Shown one piece after another: positions 1-13,556 of a DNA stretch of 55,752 nt. How positions within the stretch are numbered: position 1 is the first letter of the stretch; the number at the start of each line of letters is the position of its first letter. Below the pieces are notes generated by a model. The model searched no databases and had not been told where the DNA came from. It saw only the letters and a program-made list of their open reading frames with translations. A program made the translations under genes and the position numbers. This DNA is from Gracilaria caudata. Taxonomy: Eukaryota; Rhodophyta; Florideophyceae; Gracilariales; Gracilariaceae. The stretch covers positions 1 through 55,752 of the forward strand of contig JASCIV010000065.1 of assembly GCA_030374735.1 (NCBI GenBank), written 5' to 3'.

Positions 1-42
1 GTGTTACTCTGCTGCTCTACATGGGACATTGAGAACACTATA

Positions 43-78
43 AATAAACTGCGTTTGATTGAAAAAAAAAAAAAAAAA
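43..78 (+). other. Poly(A) signal plus A17 tract, 3' end of a retrotransposed copy
   Basis: An AATAAA hexamer at 43-48 is followed 13 bases later by an uninterrupted run of 17 A (62-78). This order and spacing is what a polyadenylated transcript looks like after reverse transcription and insertion. The copy, either a processed pseudogene or a non-LTR retrotransposon, would lie to the left outside the window. I cannot identify what it encoded. A chance A-run behind a chance AATAAA is possible. Confidence 0.4.
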
Positions 79-371
79 CTGTTTTTGGTGCTTTTTTTGA
101 ATGTTTTGGGTCGTATCTCGGTTTCAGTAAAAAGGCGATAACTAACTTTTGTTCTTGAAACGCTCCCATATATGCCAATCCTAAATAAATTTATAAATCA
201 AGCAAAGCACATCTGTCGAGACATATATGTCTCACTGCAACAATCTTAATTTTAACAAGAGGTTCTCTTTGGACAGCCATTAGGCAGAGAAAGTAGTTCC
301 AACGACTACTATCTACCTCCAATGGAACTGGTTCTTGTTCTTCTGGTACGCAAAGAAAACCGCTTGACTTG

Positions 372-1780
372 CTAGACATCACGACTGCTATTTTGGTAAA
401 TTACAAGTTCAGGGAAGTGAGCTTGAAGCCTTGCCATGTACGCCGCATAATCTTTAGCGACATGGCAGCTTCGAATACGACTCTTTGTCAGACCCTTTAC
501 CCACAATCCTCTTAAGGACCTGTAACGAGAAAGTGCAACATAGACCGTCCCGAATGGCTTCGAGCGGCTTGATGTAAATTCGACAGCGACCTTCTGCAGC
601 GTTAGTCCCTGGCACTTGTGGATGGTAACTGCATAAGCAGGTATAATAGGGAACTGTGAGCGAGACGCCAAAATGGATGTGTCCCTATCGCGTACATAGA
701 ATAATTCCCTTTTCAACAGATACATATCTTCACCATCTTCAACTCTGAACTTACGATATCGGGCATGGTTTGAGGGTCCAAGAACAATATCAGATATAAC
801 CACCCTTGTCCCAAGGATGAACGAACCTGACTTTCCTGTCAACAAAACAGCACCTCCTACTTTGACATTGACAACATATGGTGCAACGTATTTTAACCTG
901 CTGTTAATGACTTTTCCGCTATATAGGTCCTTCCCAGATCCTGAGACATAAGTGTCCTCCGCATGACATTTATATAGTTTCCCAGATATGTTTCCGAGCA
1001 CCTTCTCATTATAATCCATAACTTGAGATCGATACAAGAAGGGGGTCTTGTGGGATTTACAGGGTGTCTTAATTCCCTTACTGGTTTCGTTGATGCCCTT
1101 AATATCCTTTTCTTTTCTGTGACACGTCCGAGACGAATGCGACCAAAAGAAGAGAAAAAGAGTTTGCGTCTCCCCTATGTCGATGATTTTTGGACAACAT
1201 AGTGATTGTACCTTTTCCAAAGCCACCGAGCGTGGGAGACCAAGACCTAGATAGTTGTCCATACTGATTTTCGGACGGCGGAGACCCATACTGTGCAACA
1301 GGTCCCAGTTGTTATATATCTCCTGATAGAACGACCTGTCGACCCCCAAATGGTAGAGCACGGTCACCATCGGCGCGCACTACATACCGTAGAACAGCAT
1401 GTATAGCCTCTAAAGTTTCGGAAGTTACTAGAAAGACTTCTTCAATTATTAGGACTTGCGTTTTACGTAGAGTCTCCTTTCTCCATTTGTCTTTCTTAAC
1501 TTCATCGAGAAGCTTCTCCTTCGTTACTGCCCATTTTGCGTAAATACCAAATATTGAACTCACAGTTCGTCCTCAAATGGTTCTAGAGGCCTGGTGAGTA
1601 TGTGCACATGCGATGACAACAGGAAACTCTCCAATATTTCTCATGGCGAATTATAACATTCTTTGAATCAGTAACGACTTTCCACTTCCTGCGCAGCCAA
1701 GAACAGCAATGGAATGTTCGTTTCGGAAGGCTTCTGGTGTCCGAAATTGGAGTGAATCGAGAACTACTTTCATTACTTCC
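372..1780 (-). pseudogene. PIF1-type DNA helicase, decayed (Helitron-like or transposon-borne)
   Basis: Superfamily 1B helicase motifs occur in the right order on the minus strand. A Walker A motif GCAGSGKS lies at about 1674-1702. A Walker B-like LIIEEV segment and a motif III-like QVVLSGD lie between about 1460 and 1320. The C-terminal part has an NLKVG/NGTR-like region (VNVKVGG, LGTRVV), then AVTIHKCQGLTL near 595-625 and YVALSRYRSL near 510-535, the PIF1 motifs V and VI. The reading frame shifts at least twice (around 1200-1350 and near 1560-1660) and has stops, so it is not functional. PIF1-type helicases occur as host genes and in Helitrons; no Rep/HUH domain is visible here, so the Helitron assignment is inference. 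It is divergent from the KDZ gene on the other strand. Confidence 0.7.
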
Positions 1781-2448
1781 TCAATACAAACAGCAAAGCG
1801 TAGACGAACAGTACATGCGGATTATTTGCGTCGAAGAGGTGCAGCTTGGTTAGAAGTTTTGTCAGAGAAAATGAGTAGGGAGCTCGATGTGGACTTGGGT
1901 TTTCGAAGCTGAGAGCTTTTTCAATACAGGGGATAACAGGCAGGTCCATTACTGACATTTTGGCGCCAATTTAGCTGCGTCCCGGGAAGTTCTCGGGAAT
2001 CCCCAAATTAATCGCTCCAATTCAGATGCTTCGAAGTTGTGGTCACCACAAAAAGAGTACACTTACACGTGTGCTCATTACAAATCTATTTGCAGCGGAC
2101 AGATTTCGGTGAAAAGTGGGAACCAAAAGATCTCTCTCTTAACCTTTCTGAAATGCTTGATCTTGATGCCTATGCATTCCTCTTGTAAAGACTGCAGCCA
2201 TCTATTTTCCCTTGTCTCCGATGCAACCGGGGCACACCTAAAAAGGTTAGCGGCGCCTGCCTTGATGAAAACACCGTTCCCAATGTCTAGTTCTCATCCT
2301 TGCGAAAAGCGTTTCACTTCAGTTCATTACTTCCCTTTATCGTTTTTCACGATGGACCAACACTGGACTAGTTCGGATACCTGGCGTACCCGCCGACGCA
2401 ATGCAAAGCACTAATCATAACCATCGGAGTTCCGGTGCGTTGTGAAAC
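1781..2448. other. Interval between divergent helicase and KDZ genes
   Basis: About 670 bp separate the last recognisable helicase sequence (minus) from the first part of the KDZ-associated frames (plus). Open frames here are short and resemble nothing I know. The helicase N-terminus probably extends into the left part, up to about 1958 on the minus strand. If the two genes belong to one element, this would hold a shared divergent promoter; no motif proves that. Confidence 0.3.
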
Positions 2449-5400
2449 TTGTACCGAAACGGTGGAAATTCATCTACTGTACATGAGAAAAGGTTTGGAT
2501 GCCAGGACGTAAATGTCTCGAAGAACAACCATGGCGAGTTGGGCTCCTCCACAGATTTCGACTCCATGAGTGTTTCGAAAATAGATGCTGCCGTGAGTAA
2601 GTGGAAACTTGTAGTGAACCGGAACTCATCAGGAAAGTATCCTCTTTTGAACCAAAATAGTGGGAGATTCACGTATGAAACTCGCTTGCAGGCAAGGCCT
2701 AGCATCAAGCATGGGCGAGGTGGCCGTCCGCATGCTCCTGGGGCTATGGCGCAGAGAGCCCAAATATCTTCCGTTCTCGAGAATATAGTTTGGAAGTCAT
2801 TGTTTCTCGCCCTGGGAGGTATAAAACAGGCTAGCGTGAAGATTATTAAACATATTCGATCGGCTAATTCTGGTTTTGTTCAATCCTCCGACTGGGAGGA
2901 GCGGTTGTGAACTATTTTGACGAACTTCCTCGAGGTGTTAAGCGTAGTGTTGAAGGAATGTTTTCCTTGATTCCAAAATGCCCATTACTGTCTGTTTGTA
3001 CGAGGATACCGTTTTCACAAGTGGCTACAGAAGGATGTAACGCAATGGAACCACATGCCGTACGCACTTGGATTTCAGTCAAGGGGGCCTTATTTTGTAC
3101 CTGCATTGGTATAACTCGATTTCGCGTCAACGGTACAATTATGGAACACGAAGCTGATATTTGCTTATATGTGGAAGGCTTCAAAAATTTTTTGAAGGGC
3201 ATATCAAAAAAATGTGAAATGGATTATGTAACTGTCGGACGTATTGTTGCAGGTATATTTGAATCGGTTTCTGGAACAGATCATGAGACATATATGTCCC
3301 GATCCAATATTCATATGCTCATCAAAAACACTCTGTGCGTATTGTCTTGCGTGGAAAGGCTTTTGAATGAAGAAGTTCTTCAAATAGTTCCTGGGCGTTG
3401 CAGACGAGGTGGGTTGTACAGTATGTGCTTTTGTGACTTGGCCTATCTTGGAAGCTGTAAGCACACGCGCTTAGCTCAAGCTGAAAAAGAAGAAAACGTT
3501 GAGAATGAAAAAAACGGTCCAGACGTAGAAGCCTTTTCCGAAGAAGAAGAGAGACGGTTTGAACTACCGTTCACAACGAAATCATTGTCACATTTGTCCA
3601 TCCCACCTTTTAGTTGTTCGAAGGCTGTCTAGGCCAATACAGATGCATGCCACAAGGCATCTCAGGGATTTCCTTTGGAAGTACGCGCTCCAACTCATTG
3701 CCTCAGTTGCAGTAGTCCTAGAGATGAAAAATCGAAGAGAATTTGGAAAGATGGGGTGCTCATATGTACGCGAGGACCATGCGCCCTTCATATAGAAGAA
3801 TATGAATGTAGCAGTCCAGATTGCAACACAAGAACACGACCGAAAGGAAGGGAGCAGTTTTTTTTGCTGTGGAATATGAGCACTGCCGGAACTCATGCTT
3901 TTCTACGAAGAGAACTAATCGGTGTCGTTATTGGTAATGGTGCTTTGAATAGTCGTTTACGACATTTTCACTCACAAGTTCAAGCCAACGTGAATGCTGT
4001 GCACTCTGCGTCGATTCCTTCTGTGTCCAGTAGATCAGTTTGAATCCTTCAAGACATGTGCGTCTTGATGGTGAAGCTAATGAATTTGGAACCGGATAAA
4101 AGACTCTTCAGTTGTGACTCTTGCGAGTCCTCAAATGGAAGTATCCCTGTTTTGTGCACAGACGGCATTCAACTAGATTATTTTAAGAACAAACAGGTGA
4201 AACTGAAAAATATCTCACGGAAATGTGATCCACTTTCTCGATCACTATCTCGATCCATGGGAAGAACGTATCGACCATCCATAGGTCTTATACGAAAGGG
4301 AATAGCAGTGAAGAGTTTTCTTTCGATTCTGAAAGGCAACTCTGTTGCATGCACAAGACTGAACGTTAGAGAATTCTGTTTGTGTGTTAGAATCCTTTCT
4401 GGGAATATGCTGCCCGATGCATTCTGCAGTGATTCCATATGTGGAAATACGCCTAATGACACTTCAAATGATAGTGGTGAGCTTTGTCACCTATCGTCGC
4501 TTAGAATGTTAACCAATTTATATTTTTATCAATATGTTCTCTTGTACCGCTTTCTAGAACCACTACACGAGTTTATTTCCCAGCTCTCGGAGGAAGGCAT
4601 TGAACGGTTTGAACGTCTCGGGGCAGAGCACAGTGCTTTGAAGGTAACTATTTCCCAAAACCTTATCCGTCTGCGAGGAAGTGCGAGAAGAACATCCGAC
4701 ACTCCATGGGGTTCTTGGGTTTCAATATCTTATAAGTGACAAAAAGACATGCAAAGTGAAATGTTTAGCATGCTTTGCATTTTTTTCCAAAGACCCATTT
4801 GTCAGTTCATTCGACGGACCGATCTTTCGTCTGTTCGGAGATTGGGACATATCTCTCTCACGCATACAATTCAGTCTACCTCGGATATAGTCCGTTATCC
4901 AGGCACACTTGTTGCTACAGCAGAGCAAACAAACATTCTATCAAGCTTAAGGCTTCTTCAACCGGGTATGCAGACAATTGTAGAAATTGAGCTACATGGA
5001 CGTGAAGCAAAATGTAGACAAATGCGATTTGGCCTGGGAGCAATTCTCTTGAGCTCGTATCGATGTATGGAAAGATTTTGCAAGTACTATTAGTCTCCCC
5101 TACGCAAAAGCTCTGCGTTTCAATATGAAAAAAAATGGAAGCACACTCAGAAGGCGTTTCTTGTGGAGCGAATGCGCTCCAAATATCCATCGATGGCTCC
5201 AAGAGCGGTTTCAGAGCTTGATATAGCATATTGCACAGGCAGATATTTTCGTGGACGTCAACAAATTCGTCCTCTCCCGTTTAACCAAGAGGAGATACGA
5301 GATAGTGAGATCTCAGGTTTAGGTGAATGCTCGAAGGACTATCTACAAGCGCAACGAAGCTTCACCCAAGGGGCAATGAGAGTCTCATGGGCGTGTTCAA

Positions 5401-5873
5401 GTCTAATAACCTTCGGGTCAAAAGTTGTCTATCGTAATGAGGACCCAAAGATCGTGTTAGACATGATCATTTCTAGATTCGCAAAGATACCGAGATTCTT
5501 GGTTTATGATTTTTAGTGTGGATTCTACAATTCATGCGTCCATTCTCTTTGGCGGGCATTGGAGGAAACAACAATTGTTAGTGACAAGTTCCATATCGGA
5601 TATCACAAAAATTGTTCTCTAGGTTATAATCCGAAAGCTTTTTTTGAGGTAGACAACAAGAACACCGTCTCCCACGAGCAGCGAAATAGTAGAATTAGGT
5701 TGCTCTCACGTTTATCAAGAAACGGAAGTCACGAGTATTGCATTGCTTTGTTGGCTTTTCGAGCACTTATACAAAATATCAAAGCGATAGCTAGGCTAAC
5801 GGAAAAGTTTTTGAATAGACCGAATTCTTTCTCAGAACATGATCTACAGTGGTGCTATTTCTATTGCTTGTAA
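2449..5873 (+). pseudogene. KDZ-superfamily transposase with CxC5/CxC6 cysteine clusters, multiple in-frame stops
   Basis: From 2907 to 5873 a single + frame of about 990 codons is interrupted by in-frame stops near 3630, 4041, 4737, 5091 and 5514 and ends at 5871-5873. I see no frameshift within that span; one is needed near 2907 to join the 2449-2910 part. A cysteine cluster at about 3690-3840 (CLSC, CTRGPC, CSSPDC) resembles CxC5. Another at 4100-4200 (CDSC then LCTDGIQLDYF) resembles CxC6. The catalytic core at 5440-5800 reads LVYD, SDKFHIGYHKNCSLGYNP and HEQRNSRIRLL. That matches the KDZ pattern of an early Asp, a D+FH..NH..CS.GY block and a late E-Q-NS motif. KDZ elements (Kyakuja-Dileera-Zisupton) are cut-and-paste transposons best known from basidiomycetes. 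The copy is inactive because of the stops. Family assignment rests on remembered motif spacing, not a search. Confidence 0.65.
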
Positions 5874-8800
5874 ATGAACTAAGAATATTTATTTTAATAT
5901 GACAAGTCCAAATAATGCGCAAAAACATAAAAGTTTGGCAAATTATGAATAACGATGTACATGAACGAAAGTTACATGTAGGCAATGAGTCCAGCTTGAG
6001 CCTACTTCTACTGCACCAGCAGTGAACAATTAAGGGATAGCATTTAATCCTCCGTTACAGCTGTAATGATTTTCAGAAGCCGGGAGCTCTCATATGAATG
6101 TCGGTACTGTGCGTGTACTCATGATTGATGTGCAACGCTACCCGTTCCACACGACTACATGGCTACGGAAGATCAGAAATCGTGCCGTATGTCCATGAAC
6201 CAGAAAGCTAACCGAGTGATGGTCCCCTTCGGGCATGAAGAAACGCCGAGAGGTGAGTGAGAAGATTCTTCGTCGTTGAGCCCCGTCTTCCTTGTCCATT
6301 GCATACCATTCCCCCTCTATTTCACCTTCTCAGAAGCTAAAATCCATCGCTGATTATTCCCAAGTCTTCCTGCTTCTGCGGTCATGCCGTGCTTGAGGCT
6401 ACGGCCATTTTAGTTTGAGCATGAACCACAAGCGATGTCTGGAAAAAACACCGAAACAACCTGCACCTACGGTTGGTCTCATTAGACCACCTCTGCAATC
6501 TTGTCATCTTCATCATATTACCAATTGCACACAGCGCTCCGTCATTAGTTCATGGCGTCGGCACCACGAGAACACATCTACGCACACGTATCACCCCCAG
6601 GCAGAAAGAGTTTCCGTACGCTTTCGTTGAGTTTTCAACGAGATCGTGACATGATTGCAACCATTGTCAGTTTCATTACTTCTATTGAAATTATAATGAG
6701 GGATGCACTCTCAAAAAATTAACAATTTCAGGTGCAATGGGAATCCATTGCAAATCCAAGAAGAAGTGCCGAGATTTTGAAATCTCATTGGGGAGACAAT
6801 GACAAACGTTTCCGCCTGGGACCCTCAGACGAGTTTTATGCGTTTGTTTTCTTTTTTATGCATGTCGCCAGCTTCCGGTGGTTGCTGATCTTCACACTGA
6901 GAAAGACAGAACCCCTATTGTAGCTGGCGAAGTGTGAGACTTTGCGCAGAAGGTGAATCACATGCAAGATGCCACACACTCCGCGTTGTTGTTGTTAACT
7001 TCAAGGATGAAGAGGATCATCTTGCCAACATGGAACTCTATCGGACTAAGGCTAATCCTCGTATAAAACTCCTGCTGTCATGATACGCTATTTCGACTGG
7101 TCTGGAACTATCCCCATGTTGGAATGAAACCAACATTACTTTCACTTCTGAAGGGGAAACTAAACGTGACTACGGAAACCATGATAATGCAATCAACTAC
7201 GCGATGATGACGAGAAGGGCCTTGTAGATTTTTTTCAATCCGTCGTTTGTGTTGTGCGATATAAACGGCGTTTCTCTGAATATCGCGCTCTTGCAGACAC
7301 TATGGCGGCTTTGTCCGTAGAGATGGGTTACTGGAATGACCATGGTCTGCCTTCTGCTACAGAAGAAGAAGCACGCAGTTACTTACAGAGCCCTCTGAAC
7401 CCGAAACACCAACAATGCCATCTATTGCTAACAAACCAGATACTTCACTTGCCCCATCTTCTTCTGTAATTGATTATCGTGCAGAGCGAGGTAATCTCGT
7501 GCATTCCGAGTCACAAGAAGCTCCTTCCTCACCTCCCCCTATAATATCTGCTCCGTTCTCGTCGTCAACCGCACCTACGGTAGAAGCGGAAAGCGAAGAA
7601 AAAGACCGATATCTGCCGTTTGTCTCGAGGAGTTTGAATCTGGAAAACAAGTGTACTTACTGGCTTGCACGCAGGACTACAAGTGTGCTTACTGGCTAGC
7701 TCGCAGCTATACATATGTCCGTCATTGACCCATGTCGTCAGTCAAATTCGAGGAGCTTTCCTCTCTGCAGGAGAGAAAGTCCTAACCTACTAGCCCCTCC
7801 TACCGAGCTACACTATGGGCCAATGTTCCTCTCTTAGATTCCTTATTTCTGACCATAGCCCAGAATAAAGAGCACGTTAACTCTCCCAACGGCTTTCTCA
7901 AAATGAACGATAAGCAGTTACTCAGCACGTTCATCGAATCGCATACACCTCATGCCGTTTCCCTCACTTTTATCTTAAGTGATGCAGCGATAAATGTATT
8001 GCCAGTCAGAATCTTAGCGCTAGCGGCACGCCCGCGTAGAAACTTCAGAAGACGTTGAAAGTTACTGCCTTTTTCCAGACCTCACCTTTACTACTGCCCT
8101 ATTAACCGCTCTTGCGGTTAGTTTTCCGAGAAAGGACGAAAACGATCGATAGAGAATTTTGTCGCAATGTGCGTACGCTTGGATGAAGCAGTCGTTGCCA
8201 CCCAATCTCGAAGCCATTACGGATAGAGCATTTCAATCAAATATCAAGTATTGAAGTGAGTATGGAATGGATATTATGTGACTATCGTGCAGGATGATAT
8301 TGACTTCGGAATATGATTTAGAGTTAGGTCACCAGGACCACCAAATCCCGCTGTCACACTTTACAATTATTTCAGATTCAAAAGCACACCCAATGATCAT
8401 TCCATCCCTTGACCACACCACTGGTCCGTTTTCTCTAATTGCGGAAGAGTTAACAGACAAATAACCCTATACGCTTACAGGTCTCTCGACATCATTCGGA
8501 CGAGAAAACGTTGTGAAGCAGGGGAATGAAGATGGGTGGAAGGTACGCCTTCTCATTCTCCGTCCCCTCCCCTCTCTTTCACAATTTCTCCCTTTTCACC
8601 AAGTTCTTGTCCTTCACGCTCTCGGGATTAATCTCTTCATCCACCTTGAAGTGCGGCATATATCGAAAATGGAACAACCAGTTGTAGATCCTTGTATTGC
8701 ATAGTTCAAGTATTGGATTTATCGCCATCTATTCTTGTAGACTTGGCGCGTGGAGCATGGGCGATGTTCTCAGAACATTGCAATTCACGGTTCCTCACTC

Positions 8801-11384
8801 GTTCTACAAAAGGATCTTGCTCTTATTTTTCCTGTCCTGAGTTTGATGGTGCAGCCCATGGTACGTGCTTCTCCTTCGATGGTTCTCAACATCTTTGTAA
8901 GAGCTTCGGTGGGTTTCCGAATTCTAAGAATTCAGCTGCAGGTTTCCCATTATGGACTAAGATCGGGAATCCCGAAGCATTCTCGGAAGACGAAGCTGTC
9001 TGTGACTAGCTCTTAAAATAATTTGAAGTTTCTTTAGCGGTTGATGACTCTGAGACGTTTTGGGAGTCTCTATTCTTTTCTGTTTCAATGTGCTGACTAG
9101 CTTTGGACTTTGGAGGGTCTTCATATATAACTTTACATTTAGATTTACGTGGGTATGTGCAGGGATACCAGCGCCCTTAATTTGCTCATCAACTCACCTG
9201 TTACTTCCGAGTATTTGGTGGACAGCGGCAATAACACTGGAAACGTCTTAGCTCCCTCAAAATTGTAAAACCGGCACGCTTATCCCCATTGACTTGCACA
9301 TATCTTCACCTCCTGATCCAGCCAGTTGGGATTCACTAAGTGGTTCCAACTTCATTTTAGCATTAGCTGAAGTTTTGCTAGTAGACCGGTGTCCTTCAAT
9401 GCTGGTCAACCAAGAGTGAACTTTAGTACCTGCTGAGACGGCATGTCAATCCTGATCATAAATTTGGCCGCCATGGGACTCGGACTTTACCATTGTCTTA
9501 AAAATTCGATACATGATGCGCTGTGCGCTCGACAAAAGGATCCGATGATTTGTCTGAGCAGCAGCAAGCGAAGCATGCTCTGGAACCACCAGATCATGTT
9601 AAGTCCCTCATCAGCAGAGGGCTCCAATTGTTTATTGGCAGGTATATCCCGATGTTCTCAATGAAACGCAAACGGTCAGGTTAGACATCATCCGCTAAGG
9701 CCCCAGCGAGTGTTTTTCTTGTAGTTTGAAAAGCGTCACGTCTTAACAGTTAGTAGAAAATCGATTTGACTTCGTTCGTGGTTCCCACTGTAGGTATACG
9801 TAAATTAGATCTTAATCCGTCGTAACAGATACTTGATGAATGACGCAGCCAATTGCAGAGGACGCGGTCTCAACGACAGTTCGATCCCATCTAAACTGAA
9901 ATTCAATTCTGGAGCTCCCTTTCGATGTTCCATAGGTAGTTCTTGTTGGAAAATAACGATTTCCTCATTATTTGTGAGATAAAGCATACTCCTCTGAAGC
10001 CATCACTTGTGTGTGGAAAGTTCCGCAACCAGGTGGGCAGAGTTTTCCACACATGCAACGAGATCAAGATGTTCTTCAACAAAAAATATACGCAATATAA
10101 GCATAACCTTGGCGAGACAGAACGAAGAGCATAAGTCCTCCACGTACGTATGTACAACTTCATCCTTCGTATAGTACCCAAGTCATATAAAGTAGAGAGA
10201 ATAGTTATTGTAGATGGGATGGATATGATTGTCCCATGTGTTTGCTTCTCTAATTTCAAAACTATCCTCTCCCTCAGCAACAAGTCTATTTAGAAGGATG
10301 GTACCATTTTACCGATTCAGAAAACGAAATAGCCTAGCACGGCGTGCACCTTGTAGAAACGCTTATTTCTGCAAACACTGAAGTCGTCAGGCGTCATAAT
10401 CCCAATGACAAACATTGCAGGAACCTTATCCCATTTGACCGATCATCGACATTGTGTTCCGCCATACACAGATATCCAGCCACTGCGATGTTTATGTACA
10501 AATGCTTTTCAGCCTTTCTTGTTCACGATTTTTATTTTCTTCTCTTTCCTTCTCAATCGCTTCAGACACCGCCCGAGGCACATAAGTGACGTGCGGCTCA
10601 TTTTAAGAACGCACGGAACTCCTGATATGCGCAAGTAACAACGTACAAACTTTGAATGTCAAACCGTTTCATCTCTTGTCGTGTACTTCACGACAAAGAC
10701 TTTATGGTCTGTTCGTGTCCATCAGGATGCTCCATTATGAATCTTCGCTAGTAACTGCGCATGTTAATCTCGCAGATACTATTCATATATCTTAACAAGG
10801 GTTAACAATTATTTTAGCTTGAGCACCTGTCTGCACGATTTCCAATGGGTCCTTTATGATTCGTCTCCGCAGCCTCGAGGGCGATAATGCGTGAAGAATT
10901 CGAAGGACTCCGGCAGTGACTTATGCTAGAGGATGTCATTGCAACGTAGTCTTTTGAGTATATGTTGATTACATTCATGAGCTATTGGAGAATGTTTGGT
11001 TCGGCGATCACTACTTCTATATGTCCGTTACAGTAGCGGTTTGAGACATCACTGTTCAACGGTTAAAAAGTCAACAAGACCAATCAAACAGAACCATATC
11101 TTCATCGCTACGACTTCCAATGCCTTGAGCGCACACTAGAATCTCTCTGTAACTAAAGCTTTCTTGTTTTTTCGAAATAGGACATCTTCCTGCACTACAA
11201 ACGTTGAGTTCATTCCTATTACAAGACCAGTGGAATCACTTCAACAAAACGAACCAATTTTCATCTCCCTGTGCATAGAGGGCACATTTTTAAGGCTTTC
11301 GGGCGACGGAACCCTGCCACAACTCTGCAGTACTTGGTTGAGAACTGACTTGGTAACGAAATCGTTGGCTGAATTATCTACGCC
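5874..11384. other. Decayed sequence without recognisable genes
   Basis: These 5.5 kb hold only short open frames on both strands. The longest runs (around 7250-7700, 7860-8050, 8690-9010 on +, and 9900-10280 on -) have coding-like composition in places but no motif I know. The + strand from 7250 to 9020 looks like an old coding region with many stops, including a serine/proline-rich stretch at 7440-7600. I see no tandem repeats, terminal repeats or RNA genes. Most likely older transposon debris. Confidence 0.4.
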
Positions 11385-12852
11385 ATGGTTGCTGTTTCAA
11401 GGAGCGCAATACACGCTATTTCTTCACAACCTAAGAAACGACAACGCAAGCGATATTTCTGGAGAGCTAAACAGGGCCGAAGCGCCGCAAGACGTCTCAA
11501 ACAAGCATCCCAAGAAAATTCGAAGTCTTCATGTTTCGGACACGTTCGAAAGAGCGCAAAGAGATCTACTTCTCAAATCCTGCCGAACACTGCTGCGTCT
11601 CTTCCGCGCTGGGAGAATGGAACGGATAAGATGCCTTCGCCCCGAAATGATGTGGAGAACCAAAACCTCTGTTCCACGAGCCAAGCGATTTTCAAACGAA
11701 ACGAAACCGAAGAATTGGATGCGCCGTAAGCACCGTCGTTACCAATTGGAGAAAATAGAGACAGTCCTGCTACGCCGTCTGATGAGCCATGCTGGATAGA
11801 GGGTGCTGTTCGTATTCATGATGATCAGGGGTCTTACATATATGGAGTCTGTGAAGGAATAGACGATATAGCGTCAAATGAAACCGAAGAATGGGCGGTA
11901 GAACGCGTCATGATAGGAGATTTTTCCTCTCATCTTCATCAAAGTTTCCAGCAAAGGCAAACCATAGGCGTCTCCCAGCTCGCAAGGGAGACTGGAACAA
12001 TTCCACGAAATAGGTCGAGGGAGTCTCAAGATTTCTGCAAGTATTGTAACTCGTACTGCATGGTCGACAAGGCCGGAAACCAGTCTGGCCAAGAAGTACT
12101 ATCTCGACAACCGGTCAGAACGTGTCTTAATACAAGTTGAATCTAAGCGAATACGCCAGGCATCTCTTGAATCGCAATATAGGGCAAAGGTCCTGCACTT
12201 TGTAGATGCAAATCCAGGGGTGAGTGTATTGATTGGTGGACCTGGTTCTCGTCGAAAATTTCGTCTTGAATCAATATTCTTGGTTCAAACAGAGCCAAAA
12301 CTTTTCTTGGGCAGGCAACGAGGACGTGATTTTATTGTTTCATCTGTTTTGAATGTGGTGGAGCGAATGGTCGGTGTAAAAGCTGCACAAAAATCTCTTG
12401 CAATTGCGAGTACATGGGATCATACATTGAATAATGTTGCATCGACGGCTATGCTTATTCAAAAGTTCAAATTGGGACCGCAATTTAGCAGAGTTGATCT
12501 AGAGTTCAACAGCATATCGTCCAACGCAGGCTTCAGAAAGGGAGGCTTTGTAATGGTTCGTATGTGTAAGGGATATATCGTAGACCACGTGGTAGCCGTC
12601 GATATCATTCGACGACTCATCCTCGAAAGTGTGCATGAATATCCAATGCGTCTTTGCAGGGAGGCGCTCACAATTTGTGGGGGAGGTCCAGAAATCCTGG
12701 GTTACAGAAATTCGAGAGTTATACTTTCAGTAATCCCACAACAAAATCAAGTCTCGAACGTACGATTGGAGAACTATACAGTTCCGAGCTGTTTCGCCAT
12801 CTTCGCTTCTCCGTGTAGGCAATTAGTTGAGCTTTGGTTTTGTAATATTTAG
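11385..12852 (+). pseudogene. Thiol-protease-like transposon protein, copy 1 (catalytic Cys lost)
   Basis: Two + frames joined by a frameshift between about 11970 and 12140 resemble the intact-looking protein at 37466-39115. Shared features in order are a W-A-V acidic segment (EEWAVERVM here, EDWAVDAVI there), an N-P-x-V-S ... P-G ... F block, an S-R-[VI] block, the G-x-[VY] ... VR ... DHVV-x-V block, and the Y-P-x-[RQ]-L-C-x-E segment. In copy 2 the pattern Cys...DHVV...ILD suggests a papain-like triad. Here the aligned Cys is Phe (in the RDFIVSS segment) and the Asp is Glu (LILES), so this copy is broken as an enzyme besides having an in-frame TAA at 11727-11729. The N-terminal part (11430-11500) is very basic, like a nuclear localisation or DNA-binding tail. 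It lies 0.7 kb upstream of a Ulp1 relic on the same strand. Confidence 0.5.
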
Positions 12853-13556
12853 TCTGAAGGCATGAAAATCGAAATTATTACAATGAGAGAAGTCTTATTT
12901 GTATTCGGAGCCACAAAAAAGACCGACCAGACATCTTTTGCAGATAATTTGTTGCTATCCGCAAAGCACTTGAAAAACACTTACAGATATAGCCATAATT
13001 TCAAGCCAAAAGCGTAATCGAGGAAGCATACCCACATTCTAATTCCCCATTTACCATCTGAGCACTCGAACCGGAGTTCTGTGATTCAGCCAATGAATAC
13101 TATATACGGCACCCATCCTGAATGATTGCGCACCCTCTTTCCAGTATTGGCAGGAAAGATTCTCCTTTCCTCCACTTCATCTTCTCGAATAACTTATCAC
13201 TTGAGAGAACGTCGAGAAGGTGGGGCTGCATGAGCACATCGAGGACCACAGTCTTCAGGGATCATTATCACCCAACTGAAGTACCTCTACAAGGAACCAA
13301 TTTATTTCAAAAAATGGAAAACGAAACTGCTCAAACAGAACTATGTGAACCAGAGCTGAGTTCTAGGGCTAGAGCCCAACTTTTCATTGCTCGATAAGCT
13401 GTAATTGAAATCCACACGTAAACATGAAATCCAGTGAGAGAAATATGAGCCTTACAGGTGCGCCTGTCTTTGCTCTGGGTAGGCTCAACTTCAATGGGAC
13501 TGAGGTAATTCAGTCCACATATAGGCACCTTCCTCTCGCCGATCATATAGAAGAAA
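12853..13556. other. Spacer between thiol-protease-like and Ulp1 relics
   Basis: No gene is recognised. Open frames on both strands are short, and the sequence shows no repeat structure. It may be the linker of a former MULE-like element whose two protease genes flank it. Confidence 0.3.
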
